The notes under the pieces are model-generated. The model was given only the letters and a program-made list of their open reading frames with translations. It was not told the origin of the DNA and did no database searches. Of a DNA stretch of 64,000 nt, positions 10,923-21,465 are shown one piece after another (the stretch's first letter is position 1; each line of letters starts with the position of its first letter). The position numbers and the translations under genes were made by a program. Source of the DNA: Stereum hirsutum FP-91666 SS1. Its lineage: Eukaryota; Basidiomycota; Agaricomycetes; Russulales; Stereaceae. Where the stretch lies: positions 980,597-1,044,596 of the forward strand of contig NW_006763142.1 in the NCBI RefSeq assembly GCF_000264905.1, read 5' to 3'.

Positions 10923-12581
10923 TTACTCCAAAGCCTCCGAGAACGCCTGATGCACATCATGCTCGTGCAGCCACCTAACCGACTTCTTCTCCCTCGCCCA
11001 CTCCTGAATCTTCTCTTCACTCCAACTCCTACTCTCCCCAGGCCTGTTCGCGCTGGCCCTTCTCGAGTTCCTCACAAATTCCATGACATGTTCAATGTGC
11101 GCCATTCTTGTCTCCTTATAAATTTCCAGGGATTGGGCCAGTCTTTCCTTCCTATCGCTTGCAGTGGCAGAAGGATCGGTAGCGTTTAAGTGAGATAAGG
11201 AAAGGTAGAGAGCTCGAGCATCGTCTATGGCGAGACTTCCTCCCGAGGCGTATGCACCGCCAAGAGGGTGGAAGGAATCGCCGATGAGGAGGATGCGTCC
11301 GGCGTGAGTTGGTTGGGGGGCGTAGTCTGCGGCCCAGGATTCGTAGGCTTGGATCGAGGGAGTGCGGGCGAGGATGGCGCGAATGTGGGGATGCCAGTCC
11401 TGTAATGGTCATGGCCATTCGAAAGTGGGTGGTCAGATACGTTTGGAGGATTGGAAGATGAGAGCTCAGCGGGATACCTTGTAGTAAGAGCGGAAAGTAT
11501 CCAGGTCGGACTCTTCGTTCCAGATGAGTGTCTTGTCTGGGTCTCGTTTGTCAGGGTCGACATAAGTCATTCCGACCACAGTGAAGGTCCCCTTGCCTGA
11601 CGAAAGAGCGAAAGACGAATCTTAGTCCACAAGAGATTGAGCCGAGAGCGAAAATTATCGTACCCATAGCGGAGGAAAAGAAATGGTTGTCAGGACCAAT
11701 GACGTGGATTGAATCACCTATGTCCGGTGTCTCTTCCCGGAGATCGTCGAGCAGGGATATAGGAAAGACGCCACGGAGCACAATTTGGCCGGTGAAGGTG
11801 AGTGCAAAGGTTGGATCGTAGGTTTGTCGCACGATCTATCGAGAATAAGCCGGTGAGTCAGGTTTCTCGCGATTGTGGAGATGGAAGGTACTGACCGACT
11901 TCAGGCCATCAGCGCCAACAACTAAATCCGCCTTGAACTCTTCGCCATCTTGAAATCGTAGAGTTGCACCTTCTTCGTCCACGTCAAGGCCGACAAGACG
12001 CTTCTTGAGATGTAGATGGACGACTTCAGGGCGGATGTTCTCTATGAGGGCGGCGAGGAGGTGTGGTCGGTAGAACCTAGCGGTATGGTGCAGTGGGTTG
12101 GTTACCCCGGGGCCAAAAGTATCTTTGGTGAGGACTTCGAAGGATTTCCAATGGCTGTGACAATCGAATAGTCCTCAGTACGATAGACATGGATAATATG
12201 GGTAATATATTTGATTGAGAGTAGCATACCGATACAACATAGGGAACCCATGTGTACTTCGAAATGCCAGATCGTCCGTAAGAGCACTCAGGGCACCGAC
12301 CTCTTCCAAGCCGCGCATCCCATTAGGCCCGAGTGCGATGGAGGCTCCAACCTGTAGAACCGGTAGTCGGATTATATTTGGCACAGGGTCAGTCAGAGCG
12401 AATGTACTGATTGCATGATTGAAACACGAACCTCACGGAAGGCGGTGGCTTGCTCAAAAACATGGATCTGTACATTTGGAAGGCGTTGAAGAGTGACTGC
12501 AGCACTGAGGCCTGCGATGCCACCGCCACAGATTGCGATCACCAATGGAGTCGCCGTAGGAGGAAGGCTCGAATCCGGCAT
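10923..12581 (-). CDS. FAD-dependent monooxygenase (salicylate hydroxylase-like, PF01494 type)
   Basis: Flavoprotein hydroxylase of the aromatic-ring hydroxylase class. Six exons: 12581-12432, 12351-12230, 12154-11896, 11835-11664, 11596-11478, 11399-10923; 1299 nt, 432 aa. The N-terminal dinucleotide fold is ICGGGIAGLSAAVTLQR (GxGxxG) ending in HVFEQA. The NAD(P)H/FAD 'DG' motif appears as LVVGADGLKSIVRQ. The FAD ribityl-binding GD motif is LLIGDSFHPLGGAYASGG followed by LAIDDARAL. No signal peptide or membrane segment is seen. The substrate cannot be told from sequence; no biosynthetic cluster partners flank it apart from the unrelated GNAT-Mss4 gene. Confidence 0.88.
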
Positions 12582-13119
12582 GTTGCTTCAAAACCGTCTA
12601 TGGTATAGCGAAGCAGGATCAACGCTTTCAAAGCCTAGAAGACGGGTTCCAGCTGAAGAAAGATGCAGAATATTGGAGAGTCTGTATAACCCTCTCTTAT
12701 AAGGACCTCAGTATCATCGGAGACGGTGCGTCTATTTGAACAGTCGAGAGCTGAATTGGTCAAATGGCGCGATTGGGGGTTCCGTTGATAAGCAGGAACC
12801 TGGGAGCGGTATTCAGCAGGTTGAAAGCCCGTACACTCATCAGGCTCTGAAGGCCAAAAAAACGCTGAGAAAATCGATCTTTCTTCAATATTGTCGACGG
12901 TGCACGGTATGCCATGAAGGTCGGTGACTTTGTGTAGTCGTGAAAAAGATCAGAGACAGGTCTCTACAAGAAACGTGTGGTTAGATCCGAACGGTGGAAA
13001 GGCATGTAAGATAAGATAATCAAGTGGCGATCATGACGTTCAGCATCGCCGCACGCTTGCTCTCACCCGCCACCCACAATAAACGCATCAACCCCGCGGT
13101 ACACATTAGCTAGGACACA
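12582..13119. other. Divergent intergenic region
   Basis: This lies between the starts of the FAD monooxygenase (minus) and the GNAT-Mss4 gene (plus) and probably carries both promoters. I see no gene or strong repeat in it. Confidence 0.5.
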
Positions 13120-14675
13120 ATGACCGAAACAGGGCTTCCAGAGGGCTTGTTTTACGACTTATTGGGGTTCGAGGATCTGCAAACGGCTCACAACATCGAG
13201 GTAGCAGGTCAGTTTCTCTCCTAGTCTCATCGTGCGCAAATGCTGATACCCACTTTCTGGTCAGGATTTCCTTCAGACGAGGCTGCTTCTCTCGAATCGT
13301 TCCGGTTTGCGTTTTTATCTTATCTTTATAGTCAGTTTGCCACACCGCTGATACATTCCGCCCATGAAGTTACCGACAAGCCCAGGCTCCTACCCTTTTC
13401 CTTGGAGCTTTCCTGCCCACATCGATGGGCTCAATCGACCCTTCCCGAACACTCATAGGCTATGTCAACTCCACACTCTCGCCATCTCCCACATTGACGC
13501 ACACATCTATGTCCCAACATGTGTCCTCACCGGATGCCACATCCGTCTGCGTCCACGGCGTTTGCGTGCACCCAAAGTGGAGGAAGCGCGGTATCGCCAC
13601 TGCGTTGATTCGTGAGTACCTCAAGCGCATCCGGGCAGAGTCAGTTCAGAAACGCAAAGAAGGCGGTGGAGGTTACGAGAGAGTGTTGTTGATCACACAT
13701 GAAGAATTGAGACCGCTGTATGAGGGTGCTGGGTTTGAGTGGGTAGGCAGGAGCGAGGTCAGACATGGAAGTCAACCGTGGTTCGAAATGCGATATCTCC
13801 TGCCTATATCACCATCCGATGCTGCATCTTCTTCCAAGCCAGACTCACAGACACTGACCGGCCTCGAACCGCTCGCTGCTTCCGTTTCGTCTGCTACATC
13901 TTCTACGATTACCGCCACCGCCCCTTCGACCAAACCTGCACCCGAGATCTCAGAACAAGCACAACTCACACAGACGCAAATTCCCCCGGGACTGTGGGAA
14001 GCCCTGCAGTCTCAGTCTGCGGGTGGCCCGGGAGTCGGAGGGAGGCAGAGGCCGAAGGGGAAGCTGCTGGCCAGCCTCAAAGGCGGTCTCGATGAGGTCT
14101 CGATGGAGAAGGGTGGAGAGAAGTGGAATTCGTGTGATTTGGTGTGTCCGAGAGAGGGGTGTGGTAGTATCATACTAAAGTCCGCTGTGGCTAAGGTCGT
14201 GGAAGGAGAAAGTGTCCAGGTGATTCCTCTCCTGCTGATTTCTCTCCTATCGTCGAGTACCTTGATTGCTGATTGATACCTCTCTTTTTTGGGTAATGCT
14301 GCGCTATTTCGTTGGCTTGCTATACCTTCCCTAACACACGGCACAGATGGAACCACCTGAACGCTCTCAACCACTCCTCCCCGCTCTTCCCACACCACCC
14401 ACCACAACCTTCTGGTGGCACATCGGACCAGGCGCGAGTCCGATGTCCTTCGAGAATGTCGGGTTCTCCAAGGCCGTCAACTCCGGTGCGTACATATCCA
14501 TCACTTTGTCCATTTTCGTAGTCCTCATCCAAAGCAATCTTTACTTGTGGTAGCCGCAGAAAAGCCTATGAAGCTCCTTGCATGTGCTGAATGTGATCTG
14601 GGACCAGTGGGATGGTGCTACGTAGGCGGAGACGAATACCACCTCGCTGCCGGAAGAGTCGGGTATCGGGTCTAG
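13120..14675 (+). CDS. Fusion protein: AANAT-like GNAT acetyltransferase + Mss4/Dss4-like (RABIF) zinc domain
   Basis: Five exons: 13120-13207, 13265-13330, 13381-14219, 14347-14485, 14560-14675; 1248 nt, 415 aa. The N-terminal half is an arylalkylamine-type N-acetyltransferase: GFPSDEAASLESFR, APTLFLGAF, LIGYVNSTL, VHGVCVHPKWRKRGIATALI (the Q/RxxGxG/A acetyl-CoA loop) and PLYEGAGFEWVG. A Ser/Thr/Pro-rich linker spans about residues 215-285. The C-terminal part is Mss4-like: CPREGCGSIIL (first Cys pair), WWHIGP, MSFENVGFSKAVNS, LLACAECDLGPVGW (second Cys pair). Mss4/Dss4 proteins bind exocytic Rab GTPases. Exon 3 runs from the GNAT domain through the first Cys pair without a stop or splice, so the two domains belong to one transcript. 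Intron 2 (13331-13380) is the weakest splice call. Confidence 0.85.
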
Positions 14676-15288
14676 TCAATTATTGAACATAGAGCCATCG
14701 TATCGAGTTGATACTGGTGTACCGACGTCGGCACACAGTCGCGTGCGCCGCGAGTACTGAAACAAAATGTCATCTCTGTAGGAGGGCGGGGAGTATCTGG
14801 GGCAGAATGATATAAATATGTGCCAGATATAAAACATAAACTACCTAGTGTCCGCAAAACACAGCCGTTCATGTCGAGTCCAAAGAGCTTGCTGGACACG
14901 AAACGGCACGGCGCTACGACCAGCTGAGCCACGGCGAACGCCGCGTGGGCCACCTTCCGATCGGACACAGGCCTCTGCGCGACTTGTCGTTGTTGTTCTG
15001 ACTTGGACTTGCTTCACCACGAATTCTCACTAGCTTTCGGATGCTTCTGCTTCTTTTACCTACCAGAGCGGTATTCCATTCTCCGAGGCTTGCCATGCAT
15101 AATTGAGCTGAGCTGGTCGCGAAAGGATCATACACGGTTCAACTCAGACACGGTCATAGGGATCATGTATGACGCAGCGTTCCACAGCTGCCTTCGCGAT
15201 ATAAAGCTCGTCAATCTTTGCTAGTCTGGTGCCCCCACCCACCAAGAGCCTGAAAAGCCTACATAAAATCTTCCGCCAGCAGTCGAAC
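14676..15288. other. Intergenic region
   Basis: This separates two genes on the plus strand. It is the 3' end of the GNAT-Mss4 gene followed by the promoter of the TIM-barrel gene. No ORF or repeat in it can be supported. Confidence 0.45.
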
Positions 15289-16875
15289 ATGTCTTCCTCG
15301 TCATCGCTCTCCCAGATTCCTCGCAGCTACGCGACCGCCTCCGCTGGAATGCATCCTACGCACACATTGCCTCTGAAACTGCAGGCCATCGCAGACGCAG
15401 GGTTCAAATACACAGAGATAGCATTCCCTGATCTAGAGGCGCTTGCATCATTTACTTTCAACGGCGAGTACAAGCAGCTTGACGAGAAGGGCGAGGGAGA
15501 TGTGAGCAAATTGGTGGACACGGCGATTGAGGTGAATAAGATCTGCGGAAGCTTGGGTTTGAAGGTGCTCAGTGTCATGCCGTGAGTCTTCTTGTCTTAG
15601 TTTACGGTTGTGTTGCGGCCGGTTGACGCGATGTGGACGATGGTACAGTTTCCCGCAATTTGAGGGCTACACTGACCCGAGAAAGAAGGAGAATAGTTTG
15701 AACAGGGCCTGGACTATGTTCAAGGTCCTACATGTAAGCCCGGTCATTTCTATGATATATGCCTTCCTCCACACCGCTCAACTGGTGATGCGGCGTTCAT
15801 CTCCTGTGGCGGTGGTGCAACAATAGGGTCTCGGATGTGACATGCTCCAGGTCGGCTCGACCAACGACCCGTCGACAAGCGGAGATTACGACGTCATAGT
15901 TGAAGGCCTACGAGAGCTGGCGGACGAAGCAGCCAAACAAAACCCGCCGATTAAGATGTAAGGTTCTGACCTCAGTCCTGTTTTCTCACTCACTCACTTC
16001 GCTTAACCATATAATAGTGCGTATGAAATGTGGGCCTGGGGCGTCCATGCGTCAGTAAACCATCACACTATGTATCCGGTTCAACTAACTGAGTACTGAT
16101 ACTTATTTCAGGAATTCATGGGAACACACCTGGGACATCTGCAAGCGTGTCGACAGGTCTAACTTCGGCCTTTGCCTCGACACCTTCCAAATCTCCGGTT
16201 TGCCGTTTACCATGATAATCTCATATTATTCTAGCTACTAAATCCAGACGGATTGTTCATCACAGCTATCTACTATGCCTCGAAACTCTCCAACAATCTT
16301 TCTACTCCCTATCCTCTCCCACCACTCCCTGCACCCTCCCTTGCCGACTCTCTCACCTCACTCGCGGACACACTCAAGCCCCACATTGACAAGATCTTCT
16401 ATCTGCAAATCTCCGATGCTGCATTCCCCCCTGCATCGTCCGCTTTCTCTATGCCTCCGTCTACTGGTATGCACGAGCTCAATGCTGTCGAGAGAGCTGC
16501 AAAGGAGAAGGATGTCCATGTGCTTTATGCATGGTCTGATTCGTGGAGGCCTTTGCCGTTCCATAAGCAGGTGAGGCCAGATGCTGAGGGGATCAGGGAG
16601 GGAATTTTGCCGGTCCTGGATATATGTAGAGCAGTGTTGAGAACAGGATGGAGGGGGCCTTGGAGTTATGAGGTTTGTCTTCTTTTGATTGTTCTTGTGT
16701 CTGTTGCGTGAGAGGGATAGTTATGCTCAGTGCTGACGTTGGTGCTTGGGTAATGCAGGTATTCTATGCAGACAGTCAATCAAAAGAAGACCCGGACATA
16801 CCGAGAAGGTGGACAGAAGATGCAATGAAGGCTCATGAGCTGATCTTGGAAGCTCTGCAGAATGAGGGATTCTGA
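15289..16875 (+). CDS. Sugar-phosphate isomerase/epimerase-type TIM barrel, 3-dehydroshikimate dehydratase-like
   Basis: Seven exons: 15289-15581, 15649-15733, 15827-15957, 16018-16050, 16112-16197, 16248-16672, 16759-16875; 1170 nt, 389 aa. The fold is the xylose isomerase-like (AP endonuclease 2) barrel. Telling segments are LPLKLQAIADAGFKYTEIAF, LGCDMLQVGSTND, AYEMWAWGVHA, WDICKRVDRSNFGLCLDTFQ, DKIFYLQISDA (metal-site strand) and WSYEVFYADSQSKEDPDIPR. Fungal members include 3-dehydroshikimate dehydratase of the quinate/shikimate catabolic pathway. That is the nearest function I can suggest, but no other quinate gene is nearby. The intron 16198-16247 has a clear branch site (CTACTAAAT). Confidence 0.82.
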
Positions 16876-17128
16876 AGAGTCTCGGAATCTATGAGTATAC
16901 AAGTCTTCCATCATTGTAGTATCATATGATTAGGGCTCAGAGCACCCACTATAATTCAATTCAAGACTTTGACATTAGATCATGGCATGGTTTCTATAGA
17001 AGGTGCATAACATGGAAAACCATCTACCTGAATATTATGGGCCATGGTCGAATGATACAAGGCAGAGGCACTCTCAAATAGCACAACAATAGACCCGAAT
17101 TGAACTACTCTGTTACAATGCTATACAT

Positions 17129-17230
17129 GCCTTCGTGGCTCAGCTGGTTAGAGCGCCGGTCTCATATTAGTATGAGTAATCAATTGATTACCTAATCCGG
17201 AGATCTCCAGTTCGATCCTGGACGAGGGCA
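17129..17230 (+). tRNA. tRNA-Met (elongator, anticodon CAT) with a 28-nt intron
   Basis: The acceptor arm GCCTTCG pairs with CGAGGGC, followed by discriminator A. The D arm is GCTC/GAGC. The anticodon loop is CTCATA + A, interrupted after position 37 by an intron at 17167-17194. The T arm is TCCAG-TTCGATC-CTGGA. The mature length is 74 nt without CCA. The 31:39 T-T opposition in the anticodon stem looks odd, but I recall it in other fungal elongator tRNA-Met. The intron contains the perfect palindrome TAATCAATTGATTA. Confidence 0.92.
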
Positions 17231-17423
17231 GTCTTTTGCTGATCACTAGTCCGGTCCTGGTTGAGGGCAATTTTTGGACGAAATCACCAGTTCGATCCTG
17301 GTTGGGGGCAGTCAATTGATTAAATCACCAGTTCGACCCTGGTTGAGGGCAATCTTTTGATGTTCGGTCCTGGTTCAGGGCAATTTTTGGATTGAAATCA
17401 CCAGTTCGACCCTGGTCGGGGGC
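17231..17423 (+). repeat. Array of five degenerate tRNA 3' ends downstream of tRNA-Met
   Basis: Immediately after the tRNA lie five copies of its T-arm plus acceptor end: 17243-17269, 17283-17310, 17324-17351, 17360-17382 and 17397-17423. The common pattern is CACCAGTTCGAYCCTGGTTGRGGGCA. Short T-rich or GTCAATTGATT spacers separate them. None has a 5' half, so none can fold as a complete tRNA. The spacer CAATTGATTA echoes part of the tRNA intron, which suggests copying from the tRNA gene itself. Confidence 0.85.
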
Positions 17424-19144
17424 AGTCTTTTGTTGCGCTGGCCCTTCTCCTCCTTTAATGCAAGTTTGAAGCAATTGGGAGGGCGGCGGATCCAGAGAGG
17501 GAAGAACAAAGGTGACGCCACCCGCTGAGCCGCGCGCGCGAACGGTGGGTGTCGCTTCGATTCTGACTATGACGCGTGCCACTTTTTCGTCTCCTCCTGC
17601 ATCCACCAACTATCCACCACTATCGTGCCCACGGCCACTGTATCCTGTTACAGGAACTTTGTTCTTTCAGTCGACGTTGCTATTTCGAGCCGTACGCTAG
17701 TATTCTCACCGCTTCTTTGACGACACACTCGCAACACTTAGAGGTCTACTCCGATTGGAGCCCGGCTATGCTCCAGAGTCTTGTCTTTCATCACTGTTCA
17801 GAATCTTGTGGGCCTCGTAATGCTTCTGATGTTGACGACCTCGCAAGAGCATCGACCGACTCCCCTCTTCCGCCGATATCGCTGCTTGTTTCATGTTGAA
17901 CACCGGCCTTGTGGGAGTGCAGTGACTCGCCTTCGAGGGCCACAGTGTACCACCCTTCCTAGCCTTGGCGAGCTCTGTATTGCGTTGTGGTACACGGTTT
18001 GGGCACAAAGGCACGCTCTCAGCATCACACCAACAACGCAACGATCATCTCAGGCCCTTCCGCCACACTAGGGGTTTTATGATACGGCCCCAGAGCTCAT
18101 TTCTGTCTGGACAGAGAATGCTCCACCTCGAGCGCCGGCCCCGCATATGACGAAGGCAGCAGCAGCCGGCATATTCCGCCTCGAGCTCTCGGATGCTGCT
18201 GAAGGTGCTACAGCATATCTTCGTTTCAAACAACTTTATGTCGGGCTTTGGAAGCACGATTAGATACCATCCCGAGAGTTGTACGAGAAAAAATGGCAAT
18301 AAATAAAGAGCGGACAAGACGCAGAGGCTGCGCGAAGTCTCTCGTGGGAGAATGGAACCGGGAGCCACCTCGATCTCTGGGCTCATAAAACTCTGTCCTC
18401 AGGTCGTCGAAGCGCCCGTATCATAAAACCTCTACTCTATCTAACAATACGGAGTACGTTACCCGCCAGTCTCCGTCTATTCGATATCCCTGACCCTGAC
18501 CACACTCACCGGTCACCGTCGGGTGTCCCGACTTGTAGCACGATCCATCTCGCGCCTTCGGGGTCCTCCCCAGCTCGAACGAATCACGTCCATGCATCTA
18601 TATGTGCTCGCGAGGTATGAGAACCTCCCTCCGGCGATGTGATCCCCGAAACCCGTTGTACAGTGGGAGGCGACCGAGCTCTAGCATATCACCTCACGCC
18701 TGGTCTGCGGTATGTTTTTGCCGTTGGGAGTCCGTGTCCGTGTCGCTCTGTGCATGTTAGTGGTAGGGCACAGTGAGCGAACCGAAGAGGACACAAGAGG
18801 ACACACGGGTATGGCGAGTGATATCCTGTCTAGTAACCGTCCGGGGAGAAGCTCATGTTCGGTCACGGAAGAGTTCTCGGTCGGACCTGCGCCACGGATG
18901 GATGCTATTCTTCGGTAGGCGGAGGTGGTGAACAGTACTATGTAAGCGAGACCGAAGGTTCGTGTGGACGCTAATTCCGGAAGACAACTCGAGCCTCCTG
19001 CTGTCACGATCCATACCTATCGCGCACCCCGCATAACCCCACCCTTCCCTCCACCCGTTCTCCGGCTTGACCCCACCTCATTCACCCACGAAACGCAAGA
19101 ATTCAACTCCTCCACCGCCACCGCCACCATCGATCTCTAAGCAC

Positions 19145-19560
19145 AGCCCACATACCCCACTTCCCCACTCCGACTCGTCGACATCGTACCATTTCCCTAT
19201 CCCCGACTGGACTACTTATCTCAACATTCCTCGCCTTCCACTCCATGACACGACCGCAAAACGACTCGCTGTGGATTGCTAGCCGCCCCATCGCTTGCTT
19301 TATCCTTGTCAACTCTGTCAGTACTCGGCCCTCACGACGAACCGTTTGTTCTACAGACTGTGAACTGAGGACCGCAAACTGAGAACTCACCAGCACCCGT
19401 TCTTCTCAAACTTCAGTCCCAAGCACCGCCTACATATCCCTACTCCGACTCTTCAACATCGTAGCATTCTCCCATCCGCAACTGGACTATCCCAATCTTC
19501 CTCGCTTTCGACTCCATGGTACGGCCGCAAGCAAAAGTCCCGCTGTGGACCTCAGCATCC
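19145..19560 (+). repeat. Diverged direct duplication, ~136-bp copies (19145-19280 and 19424-19560)
   Basis: Both copies read CACTCCGACTC..CAACATCG..ACTGGACTA..TTCCTCGC..TCGACTCCATG..CGGCCGCAA..CGCTGTGGA, with scattered substitutions and small gaps. About 140 bp separate them. The copies share no intact reading frame, so they look like a non-coding duplication. Confidence 0.65.
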
Positions 19561-19715
19561 ACCGTTCAACAAGCACCCGCTTCATCCGTGTAAACTCCGT
19601 TGGGACTCGAGACTTATTATCGTCTGAGGTTTCACCTTTCCTCTGCTGTATCCTTCTACGGTTCCTTTTCCTATATGGGCTGTGCACTGTACTGTGGTGC
19701 TATACGCCCCCTATA

Positions 19716-19816
19716 GAGACGTTTCGGAATGGTGAAATTCGCCATTGGAGCGCCCGCCAAAGTGGGGCGGTCACGGGCCAAACCGAATGGTGAATTTCTC
19801 CATTCCGCAACGTCTC
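19716..19816. mobile_element. 101-bp foldback element with ~31-bp terminal inverted repeats (MITE-like)
   Basis: The left end GAGACGTTTCGGAATGGTGA continues to ATTCGCCATT. The right end is its reverse complement with three mismatches. The element is flanked by TA on the left (19714-19715) and TTA on the right. The loop is GC-rich. It is too short to encode a transposase, so it would be non-autonomous. Confidence 0.65.
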
Positions 19817-21465
19817 TTATATCCGCGTACCTCTTATCGTGTATGTGTGTAGGCATGTACGACAAAACATGTCCTTTAATCTAATTATAATTCCGATTGA
19901 AGTGTCCTGTACCGTTATCCATTGACCGTCGATCGTCGCGTCCGCGCAAACAGACGGCTCGGAAGATGCATGTATCAATGTATGTATGTCTGCCAGTCGA
20001 TCATTCCCGACTTGTCCGTTTCTCTGTTCAATTGATCGTCACTTCGCCACCGTGACTTCGCCGTTTTCTTCGCCATTCGCTTCCTCGATTGGCCACCTCA
20101 TTGGCTTGACGATCGTACGTATCAACGTATCAGTGTATCAGTGTAATGCATGCATGGATATATGACAACATCTTTTCGAGTATCGAGTATCGGTTATAAC
20201 TAACTAACTAAGTAAAAGAGCGGGGGGATAATAAAGTGTGTGTGTGTGTGTGTGGGAGCACGCGCGCGAAAAGAGTGAGCGGCGAGCAATAAGTGAGCTA
20301 GCGAACGAGCGCAAGCGCAAGCGATAGTGAGTGTGAGTGTGAGTGTGAGCGATAGTGAGTGTGATCAACAGTAAGCGAGAGTGTGATCGAGCGAGCAAGA
20401 AAGAGAGCGAGAGATTTGGGAGAGAGAGCAAGAAAGAGACAGGAGAGAGAGAGAGAGGGAGAGGGAGAGAGAGAGAGAGGGAAGAAAGTCTAAGAGTTTT
20501 CAAGTCCGTTTGTCTGATATACGTATGCATGTATATGTACACCCGTCTTCATCGTTCGTCTTCGTCTTCGCCCCGTCACTACACCATAGCCAACACCAAG
20601 CACGACCGACCGACGCAACCACGACGCACGTACGCACGCACGGGCAACGGCACTGGCAAAAGAAAGAAAAGAGAACGGACAAGGGAAGAAATGGCACAGA
20701 CGAAGATAAGACAGTGTGGTGGTGATGGCAGTGACAACGGCAGTAATAGAGGAGGTGGTGGTAATATCAACGAACGTCCATATCAGAGTCCAAGTCCGTT
20801 CAATATCATCGGTTCCAGTCCATCTAGGGCCCTCTATCGTACGTGTACGTGACTATATCGGCGGCGGCGGCGGGGGCGAGTGGGGGTGATGGAGGAGGAG
20901 GTAGCAGTAGAGGAGAGAGGAGAGGAGGTGATGATGTCAAACAAACAGCCAACAAACGCCAAGCAACGCGCAACAAACAAGCAACAAGCAACAGAGAAAA
21001 GAGACCACGAAGGGGAATAATACCAAGCAACAAACAGGGATCAAAGGGGAATGAATAGACGAACAAGAACGGACAACTATACCACGCGCGATAAACAGTA
21101 TAAAGGTGGGACGGTGGAACGGCGGGGCACGAAACGAACGAGCGAACGAACGAAGTAAGGCAAGAGAAGAGAGACGGGCAAGCCCACGCGGCGACGTACG
21201 TACGTGGGTGAAACGAGCAAGGCGAAACGAGCAAGTGACGGAGGGGAGAACGAGGAGGGCATCGACGTATATTCGAATGCGAGTCAGACGGCGACGAAAG
21301 ACGAAACGAAAGACGAGACGGAGACGAGTTCGAGGGTATGTCATGCGGGGTATAAGCATAAGCAGGAACGACCAACGACGACGACGAGCGCGCGCGCGTG
21401 TATGCGAACAGTTCTGTCCCACCCACAAACGACGAGCGAGTGAGTGCACAACCCAACCCGCCCAT

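Larger units (their letters stand above)
17424..21465. other. Gene-poor, repeat-rich stretch
   Basis: No ORF here is recognisable as a gene. It contains a diverged direct duplication (19145-19560), a 101-bp foldback element (19716-19816) and low-complexity runs: a (GT)n tract near 20234-20253, GA-rich tracts at 20400-20485, and CGA/ACGAA-rich sequence at 21100-21330. ORFs in the low-complexity part have skewed, repetitive translations and are not taken as genes. Confidence 0.5.

Noticed and set aside
12850..12905. Possible copy of part of the 44092 element (KTLRKSIF in translation, AGAAAATCxAT in DNA)
   Set aside because: The similarity covers only about 30 bp with gaps, and no terminal repeat is present.
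17243..17423. Additional tRNA genes or a CRISPR-like array after tRNA-Met
   Set aside because: The repeated units lack 5' halves and anticodon arms, the spacers are short and unequal, and the repeat is the tRNA T arm itself.
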